Shown here: piece by piece, positions 26,344-35,581 of the stretch
Layout: each line of letters opens with the position of its first letter
How positions within the stretch are numbered: the first letter of the stretch is position 1
DNA from: Caballeronia cordobensis
GTDB taxonomy: Bacteria > Pseudomonadota > Gammaproteobacteria > Burkholderiales > Burkholderiaceae
Length of the DNA: 64,000 bases
Assembly: GCF_001544575.2 (NCBI RefSeq)
Contig: NZ_FCNY02000011.1
Coordinates: 169,879-233,878, forward strand
Reading direction: 5' to 3'
Program-made: the position numbers and the translations under genes
The notes under the pieces: model-generated
The model's database searches: none
Seen by the model: the letters and a program-made list of their open reading frames with translations, nothing else
Told to the model about the DNA's origin: nothing

Positions 26344-26697
26344 ATGAGCGATATCGTTCGCATCGACACTAATCAACGTATGAGCCGCGTCGTGAAGGCG
26401 GCGGGGCTCGTGTTTATCGGCGGGCAGACATCGGCCGATCAGACGCCGGATGTGAAACTGCAAACCGCGAAAGTGCTCGAGAAAATCGACGGCTTTCTCG
26501 ACAAGGCCGGCATCGACAAGACGCGGCTCGTGTCGGCGCAAGTGTGGCTCGCGGATATCGATCGCGATTTCGCGGGAATGAATGAAGTGTGGGATGCGTG
26601 GGTGCCGCAAGGCTGCGCGCCGACGCGCGCGACGGTGCAGGCGAAGCTGGCGTCGCCGGCGTTGCTGGTGGAGATTGCGGTGGTGGCGTTGGGGTAA
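26344..26697 (+). CDS. RidA family enamine/imine deaminase
   Basis: A 117-residue YjgF/YER057c/UK114 protein with AAGLVFIGGQTSAD near the start and GCAPTRATVQAKLASPALLVEI at the end, including the conserved Arg of the active site. RidA enzymes hydrolyse reactive imines produced by PLP enzymes or amine oxidases. Placed last in an operon of amine-oxidising flavoproteins, it fits removal of their imine product. ATG 26344 follows GGAGAG. Confidence 0.88.
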   Translation: MSDIVRIDTNQRMSRVVKAAGLVFIGGQTSADQTPDVKLQTAKVLEKIDGFLDKAGIDKTRLVSAQVWLADIDRDFAGMNEVWDAWVPQGCAPTRATVQAKLASPALLVEIAVVALG

Positions 26698-26772
26698 AAT
26701 TCCTGCCCCGGCGTTGACATCCCCCCTCCCGGGTATCAGACTGCCGTCGTTCATTTCCCGCGACACCAGCCG

Positions 26773-28026
26773 ATGCCCGTCTCCCAGCTTTCCGTCTATT
26801 TCTTCATCCAGGCCGCCGTCATCGTTCTCGCGAGCCAGTTCGTCGGCCGCCTCGCGCAGCGCGTCGGTCAGCCGCAAGTGGTCGGCGAGATGATCGCGGG
26901 CGTATTGCTCGGCCCGTCGCTTTTCGGCCTGCTGCTGCCGCAATGGCAGCAGGCGCTCTTCCCCAAGTCGACGATGGGCATGCTCTACGTCGCGGCCCAG
27001 CTCGGCGTCGGGCTCTACATGTTTCTCGTCGGCACGGAGTTTCGCGCGGATCACTTCCGCGCACGCGCGAAGAGCGCGATGAGCGTGTCGCTGGCGGGCA
27101 TCGTCGCGCCGTTCGCGCTCGCGTTCGCGCTGACGCCCTGGCTTCTCACGATCCCCGGCCTCTTCGCCACGAAGGTGCGGCCCTTCGAGGCGTCGCTGTT
27201 TCTCGGCGCGGCGATCGCCATCACCGCGTTTCCGATGCTCGCGCGCATCATCCACGAGCGCGGGCTTGCGGGCACGTCGCTCGGCACGCTCGCGCTGACC
27301 GCCGGCGCATTCGACGACGCCGCCGCGTGGTGCATCCTCGCCATCGTGCTCGCGAGCTTCGGCGGCTCGTGGATGGGCGCGTACGCCGCGATCGGCGGCG
27401 GCGCGGCGTTCGCGCTCTTCATGATCTTCGCGGGCAGCAAGCTAATGCGCCGCCTCGCCGTCGGACTGAATCCGAACGCACCGCTGCCGACGAGCGTGCT
27501 CGCCACGGTCATGGTGCTGTTCTCGCTCTGCGCCTTCGCGATGGACGCGATCGGCATCCACGCGGTCTTCGGCGGCTTTCTGCTCGGCGTCGCATTGCCG
27601 CGCGGCCCGCTCACGAGCAAGCTGCGCGACATGCTGCAACCCTTCGTCGTCGTGTTTCTGCTGCCGATGTTCTTCACCTACTCCGGCCTCAACACGCGGC
27701 TCGACATGCTGATGGACCCGGCCATTCTGCTCGCCTCCATCGTGATCCTGGCCGCATCGTTCGGCGGCAAGGGCATCGCGTGCTGGGCGGCCGCGCGCAT
27801 GAACGGCGAGCCTTCCGGCGACGCAATGGCCATCGGCGCGTTGATGAACGCGCGCGGTCTGATGGAACTCATCATCATCAATATCGGGCTCGCGGCGGGC
27901 GTGATCCTGCCGGGTCTCTTCTCGATCCTCGTGCTGATGGCGGTGCTCAGCACGCTCATGGCCACGCCGCTCTTCAACTGGATCGTGCGGCGTCAGGCCG
28001 CGCTGCGCTCGGCTATCGCGCGATAA
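26773..28026 (+). CDS. Cation:proton antiporter (CPA2/Kef-type)
   Basis: A 417-residue inner-membrane antiporter with about twelve spans. Family landmarks are GQPQVVGEMIAGVLLGPSLFG near residue 35, FLVGTEFR, and DDAAAWCILA with the paired acidic residues expected of the ion site. The regulatory TrkA-N domain of KefB/KefC is absent. It exchanges Na+ or K+ for H+; neither neighbour suggests a special role. Confidence 0.9.
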   Translation: MPVSQLSVYFFIQAAVIVLASQFVGRLAQRVGQPQVVGEMIAGVLLGPSLFGLLLPQWQQALFPKSTMGMLYVAAQLGVGLYMFLVGTEFRADHFRARAKSAMSVSLAGIVAPFALAFALTPWLLTIPGLFATKVRPFEASLFLGAAIAITAFPMLARIIHERGLAGTSLGTLALTAGAFDDAAAWCILAIVLASFGGSWMGAYAAIGGGAAFALFMIFAGSKLMRRLAVGLNPNAPLPTSVLATVMVLFSLCAFAMDAIGIHAVFGGFLLGVALPRGPLTSKLRDMLQPFVVVFLLPMFFTYSGLNTRLDMLMDPAILLASIVILAASFGGKGIACWAAARMNGEPSGDAMAIGALMNARGLMELIIINIGLAAGVILPGLFSILVLMAVLSTLMATPLFNWIVRRQAALRSAIAR

Positions 28027-28042
28027 CGCGCGAGCACAACGA

Positions 28043-28070
28043 GGCGTCGTGGCAAGACCGGCACGACGCC
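28043..28070. terminator. Hairpin between convergent genes
   Basis: GGCGTCGTG and CACGACGCC form a perfect nine-base stem around a ten-base loop, 17 bases after the antiporter stop and 15 bases from the end of the opposing DUF1328 gene. There is no T-run, so it would be a Rho-assisted or weak terminator. Confidence 0.4.
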
Positions 28071-28084
28071 CCGCGCGATGGACG

Positions 28085-28246
28085 TCAGCGTCGCATGAGG
28101 CCCATCACCAGCGTCACCAGGAAGATGACGAGGAAGATGAAGAACAGGATTTTCGCGATGCCAGCGGCGCCGGCCGCAATGCCCCCGAAACCCAGCGCGG
28201 CCGCGATGATCGCGATGACGAAAAAGACCAATGCGTAATACAACAT
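28085..28246 (-). CDS. DUF1328 small membrane protein
   Basis: A 53-residue peptide made of two hydrophobic segments: LYYALVFFVIAIIAAALGFG, then a Gly/Ala turn GGIAAGAAGIAK and ILFFIFLVIFLVTLV, ending MRR. This matches the DUF1328 (YtjA) family of small inner-membrane proteins, often stress-induced in proteobacteria. GGGAGGGAG precedes ATG 28246. It is convergent with the antiporter gene. Confidence 0.86.
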   Translation of the reverse strand: MLYYALVFFVIAIIAAALGFGGIAAGAAGIAKILFFIFLVIFLVTLVMGLMRR

Positions 28247-28776
28247 GATGTTATCTCCCTCCCGTGAGGACAGGCCGCGCGCCCCATGTGCGCGGACGGT
28301 TCCCTAGTGGAAGCAAGCAGTATTCCTTACCGGATGGAGCAATGTTTTCTGCCGTGATATTCTTGGCCTCGTCCTGCATAAACCATCGCACCTGCTACCC
28401 GAGCCGCGAGCGCTAGCATCCGCCTTACACTGCCGTCAAGAAGACCCGCCGTCTGCCGTTAATTAAAAGAGGGACGCGAATCCGAAAGGCGCAGTGACGC
28501 TCGTTCGCGCGCTGTTCCGCGTTATGGAATGGTCATGCATCAAGGGCACCATTCCAGCGGAGCACTCCCACTAAAAGGGCCATGCTCGCATGGTTGACGA
28601 TCTGCGGTTCAAGGTCGATCGCCTCGCCGTCTTGAGCATTCAAGCCACATGCGCGGGCATCCCACCACCGAAGCACACCGAATTACCAACAGAGACACGT
28701 CCGGACGCATTTCGTCCGACGAAAGATTGCAGGGCGCCGCCGCGCGGGCCGACTGCGAACGATTGGGAAAGAATTG
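28247..28776. other. 530-bp stretch without a supported gene
   Basis: Only short frames without ribosome-binding sites occur. The stretch must hold the promoters of the DUF1328 gene (leftward) and of the FtsH-like gene (rightward). I see no clear palindrome, RNA fold or repeat. Confidence 0.45.
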
Positions 28777-30693
28777 ATGAAACCGGCAAGGAATTCGCTG
28801 CGGTCACGCGTTGGCCGATATCTCACATTAATCGTGTTGCTGACCGCGCTCGTGGCGGGTGCGAGCTTCCTGCACTGGCGTGAGGCATCGCGTCAGGCGG
28901 CGTCGCAGGCCTCGGCGCTGACGGGCGTCGCGAACCAGATGCGGCATGACGCCTCGGCGTGGGCGCATCGGGAAAAAGACGCATCGGAAATGCTGACCGA
29001 CATTCGCGAGCGCAACGTCGCGACGATCGGCGTGAGCCCCGACGCGATTCTCGTCTCCACACGCAAGGGCGAGAAGTATTACGTCGCCGATCACAACGGC
29101 GCGTTCTCCAATGCGCTGCTGCTCGGCGAATTGAAGCCGGACGCGGCGACGCCGTATCAACTCGTGTGGCTGCCCGACGCCAACGTGCGCACGGGTTTCG
29201 CGCGCTGGAGCGAAATGTTCGATCGTTCGCGCGATGCGCTGAGCCTGCTCTTGCCCTTGCTGATGATCGGCGGGCTCTTCTGGTTCATGCGCCGTGAAAT
29301 GCGCGGCGGCGCGCAACTGCTCGGCGAATCGCCGACGCTGCGTTTCGACGACGTCATCGGCGCGGGCGAAGCGAAAGCCGCGCTCAACGACGTGCGCGCC
29401 TGGCTCACCGAGCCCGCACAATTTACCGGCATGGGCGTGCGCGCGCCGTGCGGCATCCTGATGACGGGCGGCCCGGGCGTCGGCAAGACGCGTCTCGCGC
29501 AAGCGCTCGCGGGCGAATGCGGCGCGAACTTCATCGCCATTACGGGCAGTTATTTCAGCGCCAAGTACTATGGCGTCGGCATTCAGAAGGTGAAGCATCT
29601 GTTCGAGCTGGCGCGCAAGAATGCGCCGACCGTCATTTTCATCGACGAAGCCGATGGCCTCGGCAGGCGCACCGATACCGGCGGCGGCCCGGTCGAAGCG
29701 GAAAGCAACCGCATCATCAATCAACTGCTCGCGGAAATGGACGGCTTCGCGTCGAACGAAGGCGTGATCATCGTCGCGGCGACGAATCATCCGGACAATC
29801 TCGACGAAGCGCTGCGCCGTCCCGGCCGCTTCGATCGCACGGTGCAGGTGCGTCTGCCGAGCCTCGACGATCGCGCGGAAATCCTGCGTTTCTACGCGGC
29901 CAATCTGAAGACGAAATCCGACAATATCGACTTCGATCAACTCGCGCGCCTGACAACCGGCCTCTCGCCCGCCACGCTCTCGATGATCTGCAATCAGGCG
30001 GGGCTGGTCGCGCGCAAGGCGGGCGAACGCGAAGTCGGAGCAACGCATTTCATGGAAGCGATCAAGATCGCGCGCATCGGCGATATCAACGGCGCGGAGC
30101 GCGCCTTGTCCGACGACGAGCGCACGCGCATCGCAGTGCATGAAGCGGGTCACGGTCTTGTGGCCGCGGTGCTCGGCACGGGCGTGCTCGAAGAAGTGAC
30201 GATCCTGCCGCGCGGCGGCGCTTTAGGCGTCGCGCTCATCACGAAAATGCAGGACAAGCATCTGTATCGCGAAACGGAACTGCGCAACGAGATTCAGGTG
30301 CTGCTCGGCGGCCGCAACGCGGAATTGCTGATGTTCGACGAAGCGTCGAGCGGCGCGGCGAGCGATCTTCAGGAAGCGTCGCGAATCAGTCTCGACATGG
30401 TGTCGAAGTTCGGCTTCAACGCGGATGGCAACCTGTTCAGCCTCGCTTCGCTGCCGCAGCAGTACGCGGGTTTGCAACTGAAGAATTCGATCGAGCATGC
30501 GAACGCGCTGCTGCACGATCTGAGCGACGCGTGCTATGCGCTTTTGCGGGCGAACCAACCGGTGCTGCGCGCGATCGCGAACGAGCTGCTCGAATCGGAA
30601 ACCGTGCCCGGCGAGACGGTTTATCGTCTGATCGAAGAACATGCGGCGGCCGTCGCGAAAGTGGAAGCCGTGACGGAAGTGCTGGCCGCCTGA
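28777..30693 (+). CDS. FtsH-like AAA+ zinc metalloprotease (divergent paralogue)
   Basis: A 638-residue protein with the FtsH plan: TM1 at ~17-35, a periplasmic domain, TM2 at ~150-168, then AAA+ with Walker A TGGPGVGKT, Walker B VIFIDEAD and SRH motif RRPGRFDR, and a C-terminal peptidase with HEAGH (zinc ligands plus catalytic Glu) and an Asp ligand candidate in SSGAASDLQEA. Compared with housekeeping FtsH the pore loop reads YYGVGIQ and the Walker A differs, so it is a second, specialised membrane protease. ATG 28777 directly follows an in-frame TTG. A VOC gene follows 16 bases later. Confidence 0.88.
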   Translation: MKPARNSLRSRVGRYLTLIVLLTALVAGASFLHWREASRQAASQASALTGVANQMRHDASAWAHREKDASEMLTDIRERNVATIGVSPDAILVSTRKGEKYYVADHNGAFSNALLLGELKPDAATPYQLVWLPDANVRTGFARWSEMFDRSRDALSLLLPLLMIGGLFWFMRREMRGGAQLLGESPTLRFDDVIGAGEAKAALNDVRAWLTEPAQFTGMGVRAPCGILMTGGPGVGKTRLAQALAGECGANFIAITGSYFSAKYYGVGIQKVKHLFELARKNAPTVIFIDEADGLGRRTDTGGGPVEAESNRIINQLLAEMDGFASNEGVIIVAATNHPDNLDEALRRPGRFDRTVQVRLPSLDDRAEILRFYAANLKTKSDNIDFDQLARLTTGLSPATLSMICNQAGLVARKAGEREVGATHFMEAIKIARIGDINGAERALSDDERTRIAVHEAGHGLVAAVLGTGVLEEVTILPRGGALGVALITKMQDKHLYRETELRNEIQVLLGGRNAELLMFDEASSGAASDLQEASRISLDMVSKFGFNADGNLFSLASLPQQYAGLQLKNSIEHANALLHDLSDACYALLRANQPVLRAIANELLESETVPGETVYRLIEEHAAAVAKVEAVTEVLAA

Positions 30694-30709
30694 AACCGGA
30701 GGCATCGAC

Positions 30710-31180
30710 ATGGCCGATGCGTATCGCAGCAAGGGTTTTTCCAGCGCGCTTTCGTATCAGGATCCGAAAGCCGCGTTCCGCTGGCTCGAAAGCGCATTCG
30801 GTTTCGAGCCGATGTTCGTCATCCTCGACGCCGACGGCAATCTTGCGCACTCCGAGATGTCATATGGCGATTCGGTCGTCATGATCGGCAGCGAATGGAG
30901 CGACGAGCATAAAAGCCCGCGCTCGGCCGGCGGCAAGAACACGCAGTCGGTTCACGTGCAGCTTGCGGAGGGCGAAGACATCGACGCGCATTGCGAGCAT
31001 GCGCGCGCAGCGGGGGCGTCGATTATCGCGGAGCCGCAGACGCAGTTTTACGGCGACCGGACCTATCGCGCGAAAGATCCCGAAGGGCATATCTGGACCT
31101 TCGGCGTTACCGTGCGGAAGATGACGCCGGAAGAATGGGACGCGGCGAGCGGGCTCACGACGCGCAAGCGTCTGGACTGA
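30710..31180 (+). CDS. VOC family protein (bleomycin-resistance/glyoxalase-like)
   Basis: A 156-residue VOC protein with ALSYQDPKAAFRWLESAFGF, the usual YxDxxxAixWlxxaFGF opening of this branch, and FYGDRTYRAKDPEGHIWTFG near the end. It lies 16 bases after the FtsH-like gene and may be co-transcribed. No substrate can be assigned. Confidence 0.85.
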   Translation: MADAYRSKGFSSALSYQDPKAAFRWLESAFGFEPMFVILDADGNLAHSEMSYGDSVVMIGSEWSDEHKSPRSAGGKNTQSVHVQLAEGEDIDAHCEHARAAGASIIAEPQTQFYGDRTYRAKDPEGHIWTFGVTVRKMTPEEWDAASGLTTRKRLD

Positions 31181-31199
31181 ACGCGCTTCGATTCCGCGC

Positions 31200-32576
31200 T
31201 CAATAGGCATTCGCGCTGCGCAATCCCCTGAAGATCGTCGCGGCGATGATCCGCATATCCAGCCCGAACGACCAATTCCCCAGATAGTACAAATCGTGCG
31301 CCACGCGCGCTTCCATCTTTTCTATGCGGTCCGTTTCGCCGCGCAAGCCGTTGACCTGCGCCCAGCCGGTGATACCCGGCTTGATGCGGTATCGATGGAT
31401 ATATCCCGACACGACCTTGCGATACAGGTCGTCATGTTCGAGCGCGTGAGGACGCGGTCCGACCACGGACATGTCGCCGCGAAGGACGTTGAAGAACTGC
31501 GGCAGTTCGTCGAGGCTCGTGCGGCGCAGGAACGCGCCGACGCGCGTGACGCGCGAATCGCCTCGCGTGGCCTGACTGAGCACGCCGGCCTCTTCGGTAT
31601 GGACGCGCATCGAGCGGAACTTGTAGATGGTGAAGACGCGCCCGTCCGCGCCTTTGCGCCGCTGTCTGAACAGGATCGGCCCGCGCGAGCTGAGCTTCAC
31701 CGCTATCGCGATGGCGATCAGCAGCGGCGAGATGGCGCAAATCGCGGTCAGCGCAAAGAGGCGGTCGAAGATTTCTTTTTGCAGCAGCGCGCGCTGTGAC
31801 AGCGGCGAAGCGACGAGATTGATCGCGGGCACGCCGAGCAGTTCGCTCACGCTGCTTTCGAAAAGCGCGAGACTGCGCACGTCCGGGATGAAGCGCACGT
31901 TGATGAGGTCTTCGCGGAACTCGTTCACGAAGCGCAGGATGGTCCTGTCCTGCGACAACGGCAAGCCGAGCCATACCTCATGCACGCGCTGCTCGCGCAC
32001 ATGGCTCACGAAGGCGTCGAAATCGTCGTAGACAGGTACGCGCGCCGTCATCGGTAGATCGGGCGATGCATTGAACACGGCGACCGTGCGAAAGCCCGAA
32101 TGGCTCGCGCGCTCGATCCGTCTCATGATCGATTCGCAATGCCTGCCACTGCCGACAATTGCCACCTGATGAAAGTTCATGCCGGCGTGGCGCATGCGCG
32201 CGAGCACCGCATGCGTGGCGAGACGCCCGCCGATCATGAACGCCACCGAGATCGCGGTCCAGTACGCAAACCACAGACGTGAAACGTGATCGAGCCGGTG
32301 CAGCGAAAACATCAGCACGAGCACGCAGGCCTGCACGATCAGCCAGACCAGCGACACGCGGCTTGCGAGCACGAGCTTGCTGCGCCCGCGCCACGACTCG
32401 TAGACGCCGAAGCCCGGAAACAGCAGCAGTGAGAACGCCGCCGCGAAAGCCGCGAACGGCATGTAATAGCCGGGCTCGGCGATGTGCTCGAATCGGATCC
32501 GCGATGCAATGGCCGCGCCCCACACCACCATGACGACATCGAAGACGCGTGCCAGCAATCCGTGTATATCGCGCAT
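31200..32576 (-). CDS. Undecaprenyl-phosphate glucose phosphotransferase-type exopolysaccharide priming enzyme
   Basis: A ~458-residue polyprenyl glycosylphosphotransferase (WcaJ/PssY-like). Four to five membrane spans occupy residues ~10-130, a CoA-binding-like domain follows (VAIVGSGRHCESIM), then another span and the catalytic domain with YKFRSM, RRTSLDELPQFFNVLRGDMS, VGPRP and KPGITGWAQVNG. It moves a sugar-1-phosphate to undecaprenyl phosphate to begin exopolysaccharide repeat synthesis. ATG 32576 has GAGGTGG upstream; 32603 is possible. No other polysaccharide genes are adjacent, so it is a stand-alone initiator. Confidence 0.9.
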   Translation of the reverse strand: MRDIHGLLARVFDVVMVVWGAAIASRIRFEHIAEPGYYMPFAAFAAAFSLLLFPGFGVYESWRGRSKLVLASRVSLVWLIVQACVLVLMFSLHRLDHVSRLWFAYWTAISVAFMIGGRLATHAVLARMRHAGMNFHQVAIVGSGRHCESIMRRIERASHSGFRTVAVFNASPDLPMTARVPVYDDFDAFVSHVREQRVHEVWLGLPLSQDRTILRFVNEFREDLINVRFIPDVRSLALFESSVSELLGVPAINLVASPLSQRALLQKEIFDRLFALTAICAISPLLIAIAIAVKLSSRGPILFRQRRKGADGRVFTIYKFRSMRVHTEEAGVLSQATRGDSRVTRVGAFLRRTSLDELPQFFNVLRGDMSVVGPRPHALEHDDLYRKVVSGYIHRYRIKPGITGWAQVNGLRGETDRIEKMEARVAHDLYYLGNWSFGLDMRIIAATIFRGLRSANAY

Positions 32577-32878
32577 GTCCACCTCGATTCGAGAGCGCCG
32601 CAAGTGCGGTCCAGGCTGCTATTCGTGTGACGGTTGGCTGCAGTGGCGAGTCGCGCCGGTCAAAGGCGCCTGAAACGCATGCTTCATGTGACGCCGCTTG
32701 CGCGGCTCATCATCGGCGAAAGGAATGACGGTGACGTGAAGCAGACGATGCCCGGCGCATAGATCAGTCGAAATCGTGCCGGACAGTTGCGCCGCGATCA
32801 TTGACTATAGATGCCATCCGGGCCGGATGGTTCGCAAGACCACATGAAGCCACATATCGCGTTCGTTTGCACGACGAC

Positions 32879-32912
32879 AAAAAAAATGGCGCATGCTCGC
32901 GCACGCGCCATC
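32879..32912 (-). terminator. Rho-independent terminator of the MHS transporter gene
   Basis: On the minus strand an 11-base stem (ATGGCGCGTGC with GCATGCGCCAT, one mismatch, four-base loop) is followed by a run of T residues. It lies about 40 bases after the stop of the transporter gene at 32954. Confidence 0.85.
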
Positions 32913-32953
32913 GCTCGAATGTCCTGCTCAATCTGATGTGTTTGACGCTCGCC

Positions 32954-34348
32954 TCAGTCGTCGGCAAGCGGCGCGTGCGAGGTCTCGCGGCTCGCAAGCA
33001 TCGCGACGAGCGCCACGCCGGAGGCCGCGACCAGATACCATGCGGGCGCGAGCTTGCTGCCCGTCGCGCCGATGAGCCATGTCGCCACGAGCGGCGCGGT
33101 GCCGCCGAACAGCGCGTTCGCCGCATTGAAGCAGAATGCGAAGCCGCTATAGCGCACGCGCGTCGGGAAGATCTCCGAGAGGAAACAGGGCAGCGTGCCG
33201 TCGTTCATCGTGAGGAGCGCGCCGAAGGCGACCTGGATCGCGACGATCATCGCAAAGCTAGCGCCCTCCAGCCCCTTGAAGAGCGGCACCGTCAGCACGG
33301 CAAACAGAATCGATGCGCCGATCAGCATCGACTTGCGCCCCACGCGGTCGGACAACGCGCCCATCATGAAGATCAGTCCGATGTAAGCCGCGAGCGAAAT
33401 CGTCGCCGCGATGAACGAGGCCGTCTCGCCCATGCCCATTTCGGTCGAGAGATAAGTCGGCATGTAGCTCAGCACGAGATAGAACGCCACCGCATTCAGG
33501 CAGGTTGCGCCAAACGCGATCAACATGCGTCCGCGATGCTTCGACAGCAATTCGGCAATCGGCGCCTGCGCGGCGTGATGGCTCTGCTCCATCGCCTTGA
33601 AACGCGGCGTGTCTTCCAGCTTCACGCGGATATATCGTCCGATGAGACCGAACGGCGCGGCAAGCAGAAACGGCAGACGCCAGCCGAAGGATTGCAATTG
33701 CTCGCTCGTGAGCGCCGCATGCATGAGCGCGACGAGAATGGAGCCGAACAGCAGACCCGCCGCGGTGCTCGCGGGCACGATGCTCGTATAGATGCCGCGC
33801 CGCTTGTCCGGCGCGTATTCGGCCAGAAACGCCGCCGCGCCCGCATATTCGCCCGATGCCGAAAAGCCCTGCACCACGCGCACGAGCAGCAGAAGTATCG
33901 GCGCGAGCACGCCCACCTGCGCATAAGTCGGCAGCAGTGCGATCAGGAATGTCGAGCACGACATGATCAGAATGGATAGCGACAGCGACGTGCGCCTGCC
34001 GATTCTGTCGCCCACGTGCCCCCATACGATGCCGCCTATCGGCCGCACGATGAACGAGATGGCGAATACGCCGTAGGTGGCGAGCAGGCTGGTTGCACCA
34101 TCGGTCTTCGGGAAGAACACGACGGCGATGATCGTCGCCAGATAGCCGTAGGACGCATAGTCGAACCACTCGACGAAATTGCCGATGAAGCTCGCACAGG
34201 CTGCACGCTTCAATAGCTTCGGATCGACTTGCGTGCGCGCCTCATGCGACGCCTCGGGCATCGCGACCTGCGGGCTTACCGCTCTTTCCGTGTTCATCGG
34301 CAGGCTCCCGACAGGGTGATGCGGTTGTGTTGTGTCGTCTTCATACAC
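32954..34348 (-). CDS. MFS transporter of the metabolite:H+ symporter (MHS) family
   Basis: A twelve-span transporter of 464 residues resembling KgtP/ProP/ShiA-type symporters. It opens the core with ASFIGNFVEWFDYASYGYLA and has GHVGDRIGRRTSL as the inter-span loop, then QGFSASGEYAGAAAFLAEYAP. Substrates of the family are dicarboxylates, betaines and similar organic acids. ATG 34348 has AAGGAG eight bases upstream and is preferred; ATG 34297 with GGGAG is an alternative 447-residue form. The GlxA-type regulator upstream on the same strand may control it. Confidence 0.88.
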   Translation of the reverse strand: MYEDDTTQPHHPVGSLPMNTERAVSPQVAMPEASHEARTQVDPKLLKRAACASFIGNFVEWFDYASYGYLATIIAVVFFPKTDGATSLLATYGVFAISFIVRPIGGIVWGHVGDRIGRRTSLSLSILIMSCSTFLIALLPTYAQVGVLAPILLLLVRVVQGFSASGEYAGAAAFLAEYAPDKRRGIYTSIVPASTAAGLLFGSILVALMHAALTSEQLQSFGWRLPFLLAAPFGLIGRYIRVKLEDTPRFKAMEQSHHAAQAPIAELLSKHRGRMLIAFGATCLNAVAFYLVLSYMPTYLSTEMGMGETASFIAATISLAAYIGLIFMMGALSDRVGRKSMLIGASILFAVLTVPLFKGLEGASFAMIVAIQVAFGALLTMNDGTLPCFLSEIFPTRVRYSGFAFCFNAANALFGGTAPLVATWLIGATGSKLAPAWYLVAASGVALVAMLASRETSHAPLADD

Positions 34349-34486
34349 TCAGCTCCTTGGATGATTAAGGCCGTCGGGGTGAGTGAATGGTAGGAGCCTC
34401 GCCTGTTCGAAAGTTTTTCGAATCGACGCCAAAATTCGCGTTTCCGACATCGAGGGTAAACGACGAACAGCACGCGTCTTCGTGCT

Positions 34487-35503
34487 TTAAAGCGCCTTTT
34501 GATAACGGCGTCGATCGGCTATCGGCGAGATATCGAATTGCGCCTTGTAGCGCGTCGAGAAATGCGTGAGCGAGGTAAAGCCCGTGCGTTCGCACACCTC
34601 TTCCAGCGTGCGCGCGGTGCGGTAGAGCAGTTGACGCGCACGCAGCAGCCGTATTTCGAGGTACGCCTGCGCGGGCGTCTTGCCGAGACGCTCGTGGAAC
34701 CATCGTTCGAGCTGACGCTGCGATACCTTCACGAACGCCGCAATCTCCGCGATGCTGAGCGTCTCCTCGATATTGCTTTCCATGACCTGCAATGCTTCAT
34801 CGAGCTTGGCGTGCGCATCGCCGATGTACTGTCTGAGCGACGTCACCTGCCGCTCTTCGTGGCCGCGCCGTTGCGCGACGAGCAATTCGAGCACGCGCGC
34901 GGCAAGCGCCGTGCTGCCGGGCGGAAGCGCGAGCAGATGCACCATCAGATCGAGCGGCGCGACGCCGCCGCTGCACGTGTAACGGTCGCGATCCACTTCG
35001 TAGAGACGGTTCGACACGGTGAGCTTCGGAAACTGTTCCAGCAGCGTGTCCTGATCTTCCCAGTGAATGGTGCAGCGATAGCCGTTGAGCAGACCCGCGC
35101 GCGCGAGAAAATAGCTGCCCGTATCTAGACCGCCGAGCGCGCAGCCGCGGCGCGCCTGCAAGCGCAGCCAGTCCATGATCGCGCCAATGCCTTTGCGCGG
35201 AATCGGATTGGGCCCGACAACGAATACCGCGTCGAAGCCGCTGGCTTCCGGCATGGCGAGATCGGGCACCACGCGGATGCCGTCGCTCGAGCGCACGACA
35301 TCGCCATTGGGGCCGATCAGCGTGTACTCGTAGACCGTGCGCTCGACGACCATATTGGCGATGCGAAGCGGATCGACCGCCGTGCCGAGCGCGATCAGCG
35401 AGAAGTTCTCCTGAAGCAGAAAGCCGATTCGCATCACGCGCAGGTCGTGTATGCCGGTGTTTGCATGCTTTCTCTTCGAAGACGAAGCGGCGGCGGATGG
35501 CAT
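34487..35503 (-). CDS. GlxA family transcriptional regulator (CdhR/GbdR-like)
   Basis: A 338-residue regulator: DJ-1/PfpI-like domain with GFLLQENFSLIALGTAVDPLR and LDTGSYFLARAGLLNGYRCT, then an AraC HTH (IAEIAAFVKVSQRQLERWF, LEEVCERTGFTSLTHFSTRY). The HWE motif after the elbow and overall form resemble regulators of carnitine, choline and betaine catabolism. It precedes an MHS transporter gene on the same strand by 138 bp and may activate uptake of such an amine. Confidence 0.86.
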   Translation of the reverse strand: MPSAAASSSKRKHANTGIHDLRVMRIGFLLQENFSLIALGTAVDPLRIANMVVERTVYEYTLIGPNGDVVRSSDGIRVVPDLAMPEASGFDAVFVVGPNPIPRKGIGAIMDWLRLQARRGCALGGLDTGSYFLARAGLLNGYRCTIHWEDQDTLLEQFPKLTVSNRLYEVDRDRYTCSGGVAPLDLMVHLLALPPGSTALAARVLELLVAQRRGHEERQVTSLRQYIGDAHAKLDEALQVMESNIEETLSIAEIAAFVKVSQRQLERWFHERLGKTPAQAYLEIRLLRARQLLYRTARTLEEVCERTGFTSLTHFSTRYKAQFDISPIADRRRYQKAL

Positions 35504-35581
35504 GAAAGATCCGGTCGGAACGGTTGTGAGCCTCGCAGGATCATAGCGTCAGTGGCCGCGAAGATCGAAGGAGGCACTGCA

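Noticed and set aside
28590..28883. 97-codon plus-strand frame before the FtsH-like gene
   Set aside because: No ribosome-binding site or recognisable protein, and it overlaps the start of the FtsH-like gene in another frame.
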